NCBI GenBank assembly: GCA_947629865.1
Contig: CANRFJ010000006.1
Coordinates: 1 to 64,000, forward strand
Length of the DNA: 64,000 nucleotides
Source of the DNA: an uncultured Lachnospiraceae bacterium
GTDB taxonomy: Bacteria; Bacillota; Clostridia; Lachnospirales; Lachnospiraceae
Direction: 5' to 3'
Within the stretch, counting starts at the first letter, position 1. Every line of letters starts with the position of its first letter. A program made the translations under genes and the position numbers. The notes beneath the pieces were generated by a model that searched no databases, was not told the DNA's origin, and saw only the letters and a program-made list of their open reading frames with translations. Below, piece after piece: positions 6,456-15,408 of this stretch.

Positions 6456-9215
6456 CTAGCGAATGGTAATTTTATGGTAGGAGCGCTTTCCCACTTTTGT
6501 CCTCTTGACGATCTCCTCGCTGTGCACATGCTGTTTGGTGCTTTCTTCCCGTCTTCCCGCTGTGTGGGCGGCTACATCTTCCAGTGAATAAGCAAATCCA
6601 TTTCCGGCAGATGGTCTCCTGTCCGGTTCTTTTCCTGTCAGGCTGTCCGCCGGATTTCCCGCCGTATATCCCGTCGGGGATTCCGCCACGTATCCCTGCG
6701 AATTTCCCGTCAGATCCTCCGGCTGGGTTCCTGTCGCACTCTCTGCCCTGAACTTTCTCTCCAGATCGTTGATGGTTGGAACCCTGCCATATTCGCCTAT
6801 CTCGGAATCTATATCGGACGCCGGCTCCTGCCGTTTTTCCACCGCCGGATTTTCTGGAATCGGTTCCTCTGCAATCGGTTCTTCCACGACCGTTTCCTCT
6901 GCGACCGGACGGACGGTGTCCATTATCGCATCAATGTCCCAGGTAAGCCCGTCTTCCGGCTGGAGAATATTTTCGGTTGACGGATCCGGTGCGCCCGTCT
7001 TCAATACAACCTCCTCGTCCGGCGTCAACGTATCCGGCTCCATTATCTCCGGCTCAACAGTCTCAAACGCCTCCTCCCGCTGTTCCGGTGCGTCCATGAC
7101 CGGATCTGACAGGACAATGGACTCAGTCGGGATGGCACTTGACAATTCAATGGATTCCTCCTCCCGCTCAATCACATCCGCCAGATCCTCTCTGGCGCTC
7201 TCGTTCATGCGCCGGATATTATCCGATATGTCCAGACGGTTCAGCAGTGAACTCAGTTTTGAATCGTCGTCCTCCTCCGGCAGATTTGCTGCCGGAGAAA
7301 GGGAATCCATTCGTATCTCGCCCTGCTTCTCTCCTAGAAACTGCTCCATGTCATTCTCGCCGGTATTGGTTATGTGATCGATGGAGTCCGGTTCAACCAC
7401 CTGCATTCCCTGTTCTTCCATCGTATTTTCCGTTACGTTTTCCACCTGGATATCCGATTCCTCATTGTACTTCTCAACCGTGATCCGGTTATCCAGGAGC
7501 GCCTCGTCATTAACCGGTTCCTCTGCCGTTACATTCTCTGGCTTCAACATTGACGCCTCCGGCGCGGCATCCTCCGGCAGGGAGGTCTCCGGCTGTGAAA
7601 TCTCAGCCACAGATGATCCCGCTACAGATGATCCCGCCACAGATGATCCCGCCACAGATGATTCCGAAGCAGGGGGAACCGGCTGTGCGTCGGCAGGGGA
7701 AACTGCCGTCTTCTCCTCCGGCGGTGTAGCGGTAAAGTTCTCCGGAATATGCCACTCCGGAATTTCCTCGTCTGCCCGAGCTGTAAAGAGCGGGGACAGC
7801 GCAACCGGTTTCTGTGCCGTTTTCGCCTTGTCCGCTTTCTTCTTGTCGGCTTTTTTCCTGTCTGGTTTTTCCTCTTTTGGTTTGTTCTCGTTCTGTCTTT
7901 CCACGCCTGTCTCCTCAGCCTTTGGCTGTTCGTCCGTCGGGGCGTCTGCCGGCGGCGCGGCGGACGGCGTATCAGAAGCCGCCGCTTTCTCCGTCATATT
8001 CTCCGGCTGCTGCGGAATTTCCTCCGTCTCGCGCGGCAGTTCTTCCGCCTCGGGCTCCGGCGCTATATCCGTCTCCCCGTCATAAACTGCTTCCAGCTGC
8101 TCTCTATCCGTCTGCTCGGGGAGCAGAGTGCTGTAGAGGCCATATGCGGCAAATACAGGGAGAAAATATGTCATATAGAAGAAGTGGCTTCCCTCCTCCC
8201 AGCAGAGGATATAATAGGCCAGCACTATGCAGTAGGTCAGGCAAAGCGGGCCAATGGAAGATGATTTTTTGCGTATTGCATAGTATCCCGACGCACAGCC
8301 GAGAAACAGCAGGATAGCCGGAAATATACCAATCTGGAACGGCGCATACAGGTAGTTGACCGCATAGGTGTATTTGGAGAGCAGATACTCAACCATTTCT
8401 TTGGCGCCCGTTATACCGAGCAGCGTGCCGTCAATGTCAAAGGAGGGAAGAATGTAGAGTTCCGGCAGAAAAACAGTGGCGGCCAGCAGAATCAACGCGG
8501 TAAACAGGACAAATATCCCTGCGGAAATCGGCCCCGATGCAATCCGGCTGCTCTCCTGCTTTGCCGGTTTTCCAAATACAAGGGAAAATACGCAGCCGAT
8601 TAGCAGGGCGCACACAAGCGGATTCAGCAGAATCGCCAGCGAGAAAAGAACCGCCAGCGCCAGATACGAGGCGATCAGGATAAATCCCTGGTCGGAAAAC
8701 GTCCGAACCAGAACCCTTGTAATAAATAAAAACGCCGCATACGGCACAAGAAAGCACAGTGTGTCAATGTAGTTACCGGCGTCAAACGCCATGCCGGAAA
8801 CAGAGAGAATGAAGAAGAAGCCGAGCACGAGCGCCGATACGCCACCCAGACGTCCTCCCTGGAGACGGGCTACCACATATATACTGACAAGAAGCACCAC
8901 AATCAGAATACTGTTGTCAATTCCTTTTTCCATGTTCAGATAAAACATACCGCCGATAAGCACAAGGGCAGTGAGCGCTTCCAGCACAACAAGCCACGGC
9001 CTGCTCTCCTGTAAAAACTGGAACCGTTTGCTCTCCCGTATAAAAAAGGACGCAATAAGGTAGATAATAATTCCCAGTACAAGGATACAGGCAACTACAT
9101 TCTGATCATCCGTATTGGAAAGCGTCAGATAGGAAACCTCCAAAAAACCAATGCCAAAAACTCCCATAAAGAGCACGGCATATAGAATTGTCAGCAAATT
9201 TCTTTTTAATAACAC
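6456..9215 (-). CDS. Polytopic membrane protein with long acidic Glu/Pro-rich tail
   Basis: 919 residues, no recognised family. Residues 1 to about 362 contain roughly ten to twelve hydrophobic segments; the rest, about 555 residues, is predicted disordered, rich in Glu, Pro, Ser and Ala, with a Lys-rich patch (KKADKKKADKAK) and a four-fold SSVAG repeat at about residues 518-537. The extreme C-terminus (VKRTKVGKRSYHKITIR) is basic. The start is GTG at 9215 with AAGGAG nine bases away. The membrane half resembles integral proteins of glycan or lipid handling only in general layout; no motif proves this. A good promoter lies at 9252-9280. Function unknown; a membrane anchor with an extended interaction tail is an inference. 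Confidence 0.85.
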   Translation of the reverse strand: MLLKRNLLTILYAVLFMGVFGIGFLEVSYLTLSNTDDQNVVACILVLGIIIYLIASFFIRESKRFQFLQESRPWLVVLEALTALVLIGGMFYLNMEKGIDNSILIVVLLVSIYVVARLQGGRLGGVSALVLGFFFILSVSGMAFDAGNYIDTLCFLVPYAAFLFITRVLVRTFSDQGFILIASYLALAVLFSLAILLNPLVCALLIGCVFSLVFGKPAKQESSRIASGPISAGIFVLFTALILLAATVFLPELYILPSFDIDGTLLGITGAKEMVEYLLSKYTYAVNYLYAPFQIGIFPAILLFLGCASGYYAIRKKSSSIGPLCLTYCIVLAYYILCWEEGSHFFYMTYFLPVFAAYGLYSTLLPEQTDREQLEAVYDGETDIAPEPEAEELPRETEEIPQQPENMTEKAAASDTPSAAPPADAPTDEQPKAEETGVERQNENKPKEEKPDRKKADKKKADKAKTAQKPVALSPLFTARADEEIPEWHIPENFTATPPEEKTAVSPADAQPVPPASESSVAGSSVAGSSVAGSSVAEISQPETSLPEDAAPEASMLKPENVTAEEPVNDEALLDNRITVEKYNEESDIQVENVTENTMEEQGMQVVEPDSIDHITNTGENDMEQFLGEKQGEIRMDSLSPAANLPEEDDDSKLSSLLNRLDISDNIRRMNESAREDLADVIEREEESIELSSAIPTESIVLSDPVMDAPEQREEAFETVEPEIMEPDTLTPDEEVVLKTGAPDPSTENILQPEDGLTWDIDAIMDTVRPVAEETVVEEPIAEEPIPENPAVEKRQEPASDIDSEIGEYGRVPTINDLERKFRAESATGTQPEDLTGNSQGYVAESPTGYTAGNPADSLTGKEPDRRPSAGNGFAYSLEDVAAHTAGRREESTKQHVHSEEIVKRTKVGKRSYHKITIR
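7606..7665. repeat. Four tandem 15-bp repeats inside a coding region
   Basis: Units GCCACAGATGATCCC, GCTACAGATGATCCC, GCCACAGATGATCCC and GCCACAGATGATTCC run without gaps. On the minus strand they encode four SSVAG/SSVAE units in the disordered tail of the membrane protein. Being in frame, copy-number change would lengthen or shorten the tail without breaking it. Confidence 0.9.
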
Positions 9216-9251
9216 AGTATCCGCTCCTTTTTAACATAAAAATACATATAT

Positions 9252-9280
9252 ATAATACTATAAAATGCCCTGAATGACAA
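9252..9280 (-). promoter_or_regulatory. Promoter of the acidic-tail membrane protein gene
   Basis: Minus strand: -35 TTGTCA (9275-9280), 17-base spacer, -10 TATTAT (9252-9257), 37 bases before the GTG start. Confidence 0.65.
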
Positions 9281-9317
9281 CATTTTTTACACGAATGGTT
9301 CATACACTTTTAAAAAA

Positions 9318-10871
9318 ATGAATTGTGTGAATCTGTTGAAGAACCAGCTGTTAAAGGGAACGATTATTTTGACGGCAGCCGGTATTGTCACCCGGCTGAT
9401 CGGATTTGTATACCGCATCTTTCTTGCGGGCGCACTGGGAGAGACCGGACTGGGCATTTACCAGCTGGTATTTCCGGTGTATTCCATCTGTTTTACGCTG
9501 TATGCCGCGGGTATACAGACCGCCGTTTCACAGATGGTATCCCATGAAACGGAGAGAAATCACCCCGGCATAGTAAAGAGCGGAATCTGCCTTTCACTCA
9601 TCGTTGCGCTGTCTCTCTCCGCCCTGCTGTTCCGGTTTGCCGACTGGACGGCCGCTTCATTTCTGGGAACCGCCGGAACAGCCTCCCTTCTGCGGATCCT
9701 GGCCTTTATCTTCCCCTTCTGCGGGATTACTTCTGTCATAAACGGATATTTTTATGGAATCAGCGACGCCCGAATCCCCGCTGTCTCGCAGATCATCGAG
9801 CAGCTGTTCCGCGTATTTTTTGTCATGGGAGTGTCTTTTCTTGTGCTCTCCGGCAATCTGAGTCCGGATATCGCCGTTATGGGACTGATCGCAGGGGAAC
9901 TGGCCTCTAATGTCTACAACATCTGCCGCCTTCTGCCCCGTATGTCCCCGAAGCAGATATGGAAAAGCCGTTTTTCACTCCGGAAGCTGCTGACGCTCTC
10001 CCTGCCGCTGAGCGGCAACAAACTGGTAATCTCCCTTCTCAGCAGTGTGGAGTCTGTTCTTATTCCCGCCATGCTGGTTCGCTACGGGCACAGCGAGGGG
10101 GAGGCCCTGGCCATCTTTGGTATTCTCACCGGCGTTGTGCTCCCCTTTATCCTGTTTCCGGGAACTCTTACAAACTCCCTTTCCGTACTCCTCCTTCCGG
10201 CCATCTCACGCGCGGCGGGAAAGGAACAGCACTATGCCGTCCGCCACACAACCAATGCGGCGCTTCGCTACTCGATTCTCCTGGGCGTGTTCACGAGCAG
10301 CCTGTTTCTGAATTTCGGGCTGCCGCTCGGCGTCCTCGTTTTTCACAGCGAAAATGCGGGGAAGCTCCTGACCGCCCTCTCCGTCCTGTGTCCGTTCCTC
10401 TATGTGTCAACCACCCTGACCAGCGTTATCAACGGCCTGGGAAAAACCGGCGTGACTTTTCTGCACACGGTGTCCGGCCTGTGCCTGCGGCTTCTCTTTC
10501 TGGTTCTCGTCACACCGGAGCGGGGAATCTACGGCTACCTTCTTGGCATGATACTGAGCCAGATCCTGATCTGTATACTCAACGGCGTTTATCTGGTAAA
10601 AAAGCACGGGGTACAATTCCATCTGATGAACCAGTTTGTCTGGCCCATGGTCTTTTCCGCCGGTATTTTTTATCTGGCGAAAATAGCAGGACTGTGGCTT
10701 CAAAACCGTAGCGGCAGTCCGCTGAGCCTCATCGCGCCCGCCCTGCCGGCCAGCCTGCTTGTCTTTTTATACTTCTTCTGCTTCCGCCTCGTATCCCTAA
10801 ACGATTTTCAGTTATCCCTCCCCGGACAGAAGAACAAGGAGTTCTTCCTCCGTAAGAATCGGAATATTTAG
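9318..10871 (+). CDS. SpoVB-like oligosaccharide/lipid flippase (MOP superfamily)
   Basis: 517 residues with about fourteen membrane segments. The N-terminus (LLKGTIILTAAGIVTRLIGFVYRI) and PVYSICFTLYAAGIQTAVSQMVS are typical of the SpoVB/MurJ/Wzx branch, which flips lipid-linked precursors for cell wall, spore cortex or polysaccharide. Whether this copy serves the spore cortex or vegetative wall cannot be told. The ATG at 9318 has no visible ribosome binding site, only an A-rich stretch; a TTG at 9336 is an alternative. Its last 60 bases overlap the 3' end of the convergent ligA gene. Confidence 0.85.
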   Translation: MNCVNLLKNQLLKGTIILTAAGIVTRLIGFVYRIFLAGALGETGLGIYQLVFPVYSICFTLYAAGIQTAVSQMVSHETERNHPGIVKSGICLSLIVALSLSALLFRFADWTAASFLGTAGTASLLRILAFIFPFCGITSVINGYFYGISDARIPAVSQIIEQLFRVFFVMGVSFLVLSGNLSPDIAVMGLIAGELASNVYNICRLLPRMSPKQIWKSRFSLRKLLTLSLPLSGNKLVISLLSSVESVLIPAMLVRYGHSEGEALAIFGILTGVVLPFILFPGTLTNSLSVLLLPAISRAAGKEQHYAVRHTTNAALRYSILLGVFTSSLFLNFGLPLGVLVFHSENAGKLLTALSVLCPFLYVSTTLTSVINGLGKTGVTFLHTVSGLCLRLLFLVLVTPERGIYGYLLGMILSQILICILNGVYLVKKHGVQFHLMNQFVWPMVFSAGIFYLAKIAGLWLQNRSGSPLSLIAPALPASLLVFLYFFCFRLVSLNDFQLSLPGQKNKEFFLRKNRNI

Positions 10872-12785
10872 TTCCTTCGCTTTTTTATTTTTGGCGGAGC
10901 CGGAGTGAATGTCATTGTTCACGAGATAGTCCGTGCGCGGGCTCACGCTGCCGGATACTTTTCCGCCCAGCGCCTCAATGCGCTCCCTGCACTCGTTGCG
11001 GTTCGCAAAATGGGACAGGCTTCCTGTGATCACAAAGGTTTTTCCCTCCAGCGGCTGAAGCCCGGACACGGCGTCCGGATATCGGATCCGCAGAATATTT
11101 TCCAGTTCTTTTACCATCAACCGGTTCGCATGGTCGGCAAAAAACTCCGTGAAGGAGCGGGCCAGGACTTCTCCGATTCCATCAATCCCGCACAGATCCT
11201 CCACGGTCAGCCGATCCATTTCAGACAGGGCGGACGGATAGGTGCGCGCAATCAGCTTCGCCATATTGAGGCCGATTCCCTTAATGCCCAGGCTGTAGAG
11301 CACCCGCTCGAGCGGCACGTCCTTTGCGGCTTCAATGGCATTTATAAGGTTTTGGAATGATTTCTCCCCAAAGCCCTCCATCTCCACAAGCTCCTCCCTG
11401 TGCTCCGCGAGGGAAAAGAGATCCGTCAGTGAGTGAAGCAGCTTCATGTTTACCAGCTTTTCAAGCGTCGCCTCGGACAGCCCGTCGATATTCATTGCGT
11501 CCCGACTGACAAAATGGCTCAGGGATTTGATTTTTTTCGCATAGCAGTCCGGATTTTTACACATCAAAACGACAGATCCATTTTCATCTACGATTGCTGT
11601 CTCTCGCCCGCACACCGGACATTTTTCCGGAATCGGGCAATTTCCGGACTTTGTTTTGTTTTCATAGATCTGGGGGATAATCATATTGGCTTTGTAGACG
11701 GAAACCGTGTCTCCAATTCCCAGTTGCAACTCCCTCAGAATACTGATATTGTGGACGCTGGCGCGGCTCACGGTAGTCCCCTCCAGTTCCACCGGATCAA
11801 AGACGGCCACCGGATTGATAAGGCCGGTGCGGGAGGCGCTCCACTCAATCTCTCGAAGCGTGGTGTCCGCCAGCTCGTCCTGCCACTTGAATGCGAGGGA
11901 ATCTCTGGGGAATTTAGCGGTTCTCCCAAGGGAGGCGCTGTAGTTGATATCGTCAAAGGTAAGCACCAGCCCGTCGCTTGGCAGGTCGCAGGACGCGACT
12001 TCCTCTGAAAACTGCTGTACGGCGGAGGGAAGCGCCGCACCCGTCACCTTTTTGTGCGGCACCGCGTCAAAGCCAAGGCCGGAAAGCCAGTCAAGAGCCT
12101 CCTTTTTTGTGACAAACGAAGGGGCGTCATCGCCTGTGGATATAATATTATAGACGTAAAAATGCACTCTCCTGCGCGCCGTGATTTCATTGTTCAGCTG
12201 CCGCACGCTGCCACTGCACAGGTTGCGCGGGTTTTTGTACTTTTCGCTGATCTCAGCCGTCTGGCTGTTCAATTGTTCAAAATCCGAATACCGTATCAGC
12301 GCCTCTCCCCGAATTACCAGTGTGCCGCCGTAGGAAATGCGCCCCGGCAGATTTACAAAGGTGCGGGCGTTGTTTGTGATAATCTCTCCCACCTCGCCAT
12401 TTCCGCGCGTCAGCGCCTTGGTGAGCCGCCCTCCCTCATAAGTCAGTATAATGCTGAGGCCGTCCAGTTTGAGAGAAAGAAGGCCTTCCCTGTCGCCCAG
12501 AAAAGCGGTGAGTTCCTCTACCTCCTTTGTCTTGTCCAGAGACAGCATGGGCGCTATATGGGCCTCTTTTGGCAGCTCGCTGATAGTCTCATATCCCACA
12601 TGGACAGTGGGGCTGGCGGACATGACGATTCCCGTCTCCTTCTCCAGCCGCTCTAACTCATCATACAATTTATCGTACTCGTAATTGGACATGATCTCGT
12701 CCTGTCCCTGATAGTATATCCGGGCCGCCTCATTTAACTGTTCTACCAGTTCTTTCATGCGCCCGACTGCCTGTCGCTCCTCCAT
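10812..12785 (-). CDS. ligA: NAD-dependent DNA ligase LigA
   Basis: 657 residues. It seals nicks using NAD+ during replication and repair. Seen in order: domain Ia (YYQGQDEIMSNYEYDKLYDEL), adenylation motif KLDGLS with the nucleophile Lys106, RGEAL, SDGLVL, AFKW, a four-cysteine zinc finger (CPVCGRE...CKNPDC), helix-hairpin-helix repeats and a C-terminal BRCT domain (from about 580, LEGKTFVITGSL). The motif usually written TRGDG reads TRGNG and the N-terminal domain is divergent, as in other Lachnospiraceae ligases. Start at 12785 chosen for AGGAAGGAGA six bases upstream; the gene then begins inside the 3' end of rluF (56-base overlap). Its 3' end overlaps the SpoVB-like gene on the other strand. 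Confidence 0.93.
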   Translation of the reverse strand: MEERQAVGRMKELVEQLNEAARIYYQGQDEIMSNYEYDKLYDELERLEKETGIVMSASPTVHVGYETISELPKEAHIAPMLSLDKTKEVEELTAFLGDREGLLSLKLDGLSIILTYEGGRLTKALTRGNGEVGEIITNNARTFVNLPGRISYGGTLVIRGEALIRYSDFEQLNSQTAEISEKYKNPRNLCSGSVRQLNNEITARRRVHFYVYNIISTGDDAPSFVTKKEALDWLSGLGFDAVPHKKVTGAALPSAVQQFSEEVASCDLPSDGLVLTFDDINYSASLGRTAKFPRDSLAFKWQDELADTTLREIEWSASRTGLINPVAVFDPVELEGTTVSRASVHNISILRELQLGIGDTVSVYKANMIIPQIYENKTKSGNCPIPEKCPVCGRETAIVDENGSVVLMCKNPDCYAKKIKSLSHFVSRDAMNIDGLSEATLEKLVNMKLLHSLTDLFSLAEHREELVEMEGFGEKSFQNLINAIEAAKDVPLERVLYSLGIKGIGLNMAKLIARTYPSALSEMDRLTVEDLCGIDGIGEVLARSFTEFFADHANRLMVKELENILRIRYPDAVSGLQPLEGKTFVITGSLSHFANRNECRERIEALGGKVSGSVSPRTDYLVNNDIHSGSAKNKKAKELNIPILTEEELLVLLSGEG

Positions 12786-13512
12786 TCTTCTCTCCTTCCT
12801 GGGTTTTTCTCCCACACTCCCGCTTCAACCGGTCGATTTCCTCCTCTGTGAGCCGCCGCCATTTTCCCTCCGGCAGATCTCCCAGCAGAATATCCATGAT
12901 CCGTATCCTTTTTAATGTCCGCACCCGATAGCCAAAATATTCACACATGCGGCGAATCTGCCGGTTCAGTCCCTGTGTCAATATAATGTGGAACTGCCGC
13001 CCCTCTCTGTGCAGAATCCGGCACGGCTTTGTCATCGTGCCGAGAATCGGCACACCCTGCTCCATGGCGGCACAGACCTCCGGCGTCATGGCCCGATCCA
13101 GCGTCACGATATATTCCTTCTCGTGCCCGTTCCTTCCCCTGAGGATATTCTCCATCAGTTCTCCGTCGTTTGTCAGGAGAATCAGGCCGGTGGAGTCCTT
13201 GTCAAGGCGTCCCACCGGATAAATCCTCTCCGGAAAACCGATATAATCAATGATATTGTCCGGCTCCTTTTTGCTGCTGGTGCAGACCACGCCCGCAGGC
13301 TTGTGGAAGGCCAGCACAATTTTTTCCCGGCGCGGTTCTACCGCCACGCCGTCCACAGTCACCGTATCCCCCGGCGCCACCATGCTGCCTTTGCCCGCCA
13401 CCGTCCCATTGATGCGGATACGTCCGTCCTCCGCTATCCGGTCTGCTTCCCTGCGGGAGCAGATCCCGCACTGGCTCAGAAATTTATTGATGCGAACAGT
13501 TTCTCTCTCCAT
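12730..13512 (-). CDS. rluF: 23S rRNA pseudouridine synthase, RluF/RsuA family
   Basis: 260 residues: N-terminal S4 RNA-binding domain (INKFLSQCGICSRREADRI, 8-26), then the RsuA/RluB/E/F catalytic domain with the essential aspartate in GRLDKDSTGL (Asp104) and the downstream GLNRQIRRMCEYFGYRV motif. These enzymes isomerise single uridines in ribosomal RNA; the RluF subgroup acts on 23S RNA near the peptidyl transferase centre, but the exact site is inferred. The lysine/glutamate-rich tail overlaps ligA by 56 bases, which suggests coupled expression. Confidence 0.85.
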   Translation of the reverse strand: MERETVRINKFLSQCGICSRREADRIAEDGRIRINGTVAGKGSMVAPGDTVTVDGVAVEPRREKIVLAFHKPAGVVCTSSKKEPDNIIDYIGFPERIYPVGRLDKDSTGLILLTNDGELMENILRGRNGHEKEYIVTLDRAMTPEVCAAMEQGVPILGTMTKPCRILHREGRQFHIILTQGLNRQIRRMCEYFGYRVRTLKRIRIMDILLGDLPEGKWRRLTEEEIDRLKRECGRKTQEGEKNGGATGSRAHERTGRTVK

Positions 13513-13560
13513 GTCACAACTCCTGTGTCTCTATCCGGCTTCTGTGCCGGCTGATTCTGA

Positions 13561-13598
13561 AAAGAAAAGAGCGTCACACAGTATGAACGCTCTTTTTT
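13561..13598 (-). terminator. Bidirectional terminator
   Basis: AAGAGCG (13568-13574) and CGCTCTT (13589-13595) pair, with T runs leaving on both strands. On the minus strand it follows the exported-protein gene ending at 13617 and precedes rluF. Confidence 0.7.
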
Positions 13599-13616
13599 AT
13601 CTGCAATTGATAATTC

Positions 13617-14249
13617 TTATCCCGTCACCGCACTGCCGGAGGCATTTGCCTGAAGTTCTTTATCTAATTTCTGATAAAACTGCTTAAATGTCTCATCATT
13701 GTCAATGGCTGTCTGGAGTCCGTTCGCCACTTCCTCCTTGAGCGCCAGCACGTCCGAATTCTCGTCGGCAGAGGAAATAAACTCCTCCTGTACCTCGTCC
13801 AGTGCGCTCAGATATATGACATATTTCCCGTCTGAGGTAGTCGTCACATAGAAGGACGTCAGACACGGACCGAGGGTGTCGATATTTTTCAACTTCATAT
13901 CGTATCTGGCGTAGACGCGGTAAGCGCCCTCCTCCTCGTTTGGGATCACATAGCATTTGATGTTCTGGTAATCCTCCACATAGGCGGCCATGGCTGTGAA
14001 TTTCTCCCTCTCAATCTGGTTGGGATCGCTGACCAGTGCGCTCATCGCCTCAATATCCACATTTTTCTTTGACACATAGTAATCGGCAATCAGTTTATTA
14101 ATCTCCTCGTTCTGGCTGACAGCGAGTTTGACGTCCGACGCATTGTTCGTCTCGGAACCGCCGGTCGGTATCAGCGTCAGGATAAAGAAACTGAGGGCCA
14201 GCGTCACTACCGTTATACCGATAACCAGTTTTTTATATCGTAATTTCAT
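13617..14249 (-). CDS. Exported/membrane-anchored protein of unknown function
   Basis: 210 residues. One N-terminal hydrophobic segment (about 10-30) after a basic start, followed by a soluble extracytoplasmic part. The latter (AVSQNEEINKLIADYYVSKKNVDIEAMSAL) looks like the NTF2-like or SnoaL-like small domains found in Lachnospiraceae exported proteins, but this is a weak resemblance. No cysteine follows the membrane segment, so it is not a lipoprotein. The ATG at 14249 is preferred over a TTG twelve bases upstream. It has its own promoter (14309-14337) and terminator, so it is a single-gene unit. Confidence 0.8.
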   Translation of the reverse strand: MKLRYKKLVIGITVVTLALSFFILTLIPTGGSETNNASDVKLAVSQNEEINKLIADYYVSKKNVDIEAMSALVSDPNQIEREKFTAMAAYVEDYQNIKCYVIPNEEEGAYRVYARYDMKLKNIDTLGPCLTSFYVTTTSDGKYVIYLSALDEVQEEFISSADENSDVLALKEEVANGLQTAIDNDETFKQFYQKLDKELQANASGSAVTG

Positions 14250-14308
14250 GGTAAATTCCAACTTTCCGTACTTTGCAAAAAAGTGTATAAATCACTGTCT
14301 CTCTACAT

Positions 14309-14337
14309 AGTATAACAATTTTGGCCTGTTTTGTCCA
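14309..14337 (-). promoter_or_regulatory. Promoter of the 210-residue exported protein
   Basis: Minus strand: -35 TGGACA (14332-14337), 17-base spacer, -10 TATACT (14309-14314), about 60 bases before the start. Confidence 0.6.
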
Positions 14338-14353
14338 CGCCTTAATGGGTTCT

Positions 14354-15217
14354 TCAGGAAAAAATCGCAGGGGCCTCTGTGTCCGGAAAAGTCTTATAGG
14401 AAAAATGCCCCAGCGCCTCGAATCTTTTCAGAAGGTTCTCGTCCGGCAGATCTCCCGACGCGTCCCTGCAATACGAGACGGAGAGAAATACCTCTCTCTG
14501 CAGAATAGACGAGAGCAGCTCATAATGCCCTTTCATGGCGCAAAAATTATTCTGAATCAGTCCGACCTGAACCGGCTCCCGCGAGCCGCCCGCCCGGTAG
14601 CGCTCAAACTCCTCACCGGAAATGCCGGTGTCTACTGCCGACGGATAGATGGACGTCGGGTTCAGAAGCATCACCTGCTGTCCGCTGCTGCGTCTGTCAA
14701 GCGCCTCCAGAATGTTTTCCGCCACCTGCTCCGGCGAAGCGGAGGTGCTCTCTATCACCAGATCATAATTATGTAAGTCCAGATAATCTACCCCGTAAAG
14801 GGAAGAAAAGCGCTCCTTTTCCAATAACTGACGTCTGACCAGATCGGATTTTGCATCGTCCTCGGACTGATAGGCCTCCGAGACACGTTCGGCCGCATAC
14901 ACCCGTCGGGCGGCCTCATTCATATCGGCAAATAAAAACACCTTAAAACTGTCCGGAATAAAATGCCAGCCCATGCGGGAGTCAAAAATCGTATTATCCA
15001 GTTCCTTTCCGAGGCGTATACTGCGGTCATCTAACATTTTGTCAATGGACTTGTCCGTCTTGGCCAGTTCATTTAACTCCACTACCGTAATGCCCTTTTC
15101 CTTTGCGATCTCCCGAAACAACACTCCGTTGGAAATGGTGGAATATCCACGCTTTTCCAGGACAGCGCACACACTGGATTTACCACTGCCAAGAGTGCCC
15201 GTTATGCTTATATTCAT
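14354..15217 (-). CDS. Cytidylate-kinase-like P-loop kinase with extra C-terminal domain
   Basis: 287 residues. Residues 1-175 are a nucleoside-monophosphate-kinase-like fold: Walker A GTLGSGKSS (7-15), DSRMGWHFIPDSFKVFLFAD (79-98) and a lid-like RRQLLEKERF. Residues about 180-287 form a separate region (LLNPTSIYPSA, PVQVGLIQNN, FEALGHFSYK) unlike any kinase domain I know. A true Cmk is encoded at 35478-36140, so this protein has another substrate. The start at 15217 has GAAGGGAGA upstream; the open frame continues upstream across the tRNA gene but has no ribosome site there. Confidence 0.75.
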   Translation of the reverse strand: MNISITGTLGSGKSSVCAVLEKRGYSTISNGVLFREIAKEKGITVVELNELAKTDKSIDKMLDDRSIRLGKELDNTIFDSRMGWHFIPDSFKVFLFADMNEAARRVYAAERVSEAYQSEDDAKSDLVRRQLLEKERFSSLYGVDYLDLHNYDLVIESTSASPEQVAENILEALDRRSSGQQVMLLNPTSIYPSAVDTGISGEEFERYRAGGSREPVQVGLIQNNFCAMKGHYELLSSILQREVFLSVSYCRDASGDLPDENLLKRFEALGHFSYKTFPDTEAPAIFS

Positions 15218-15285
15218 AGCACAGAATCTCCCTTCTTCGGCAAAACCCCCCACACAAACTTCCCGTCCGTAAAAAGCAAAAAGAA

Positions 15286-15358
15286 TGCACCTGAAGGGAT
15301 TTGAACCCCCGACCAAAGGCTTCGGAAACCTCTACTCTATCCACTGAGCTACAGGTGC
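15286..15358 (-). tRNA. tRNA-Arg (anticodon CCG)
   Basis: Read on the minus strand the cloverleaf is complete: acceptor GCACCTG pairing with CAGGTGC, D arm GCTC/GAGT, anticodon loop TTCCGAA giving CCG at 15323-15325, T arm with GGTTCAAATCC. It decodes CGG. CCA is not encoded. A promoter lies directly upstream. Confidence 0.95.
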
Positions 15359-15369
15359 ATTGCTTATCT

Positions 15370-15399
15370 ATTATATATCATGGCAGTGCACTTTGTAAA
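15370..15399 (-). promoter_or_regulatory. Promoter of tRNA-Arg
   Basis: Minus strand: -35 TTTACA (15394-15399), 18-base spacer, -10 TATAAT (15370-15375), 11 bases before the tRNA 5' end. Confidence 0.65.
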
Positions 15400-15408
15400 G
15401 GAAAATTT

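Noticed and set aside
7606-7665. CRISPR-like array
   Set aside because: Units are 15 bp without spacers and encode an in-frame protein repeat.
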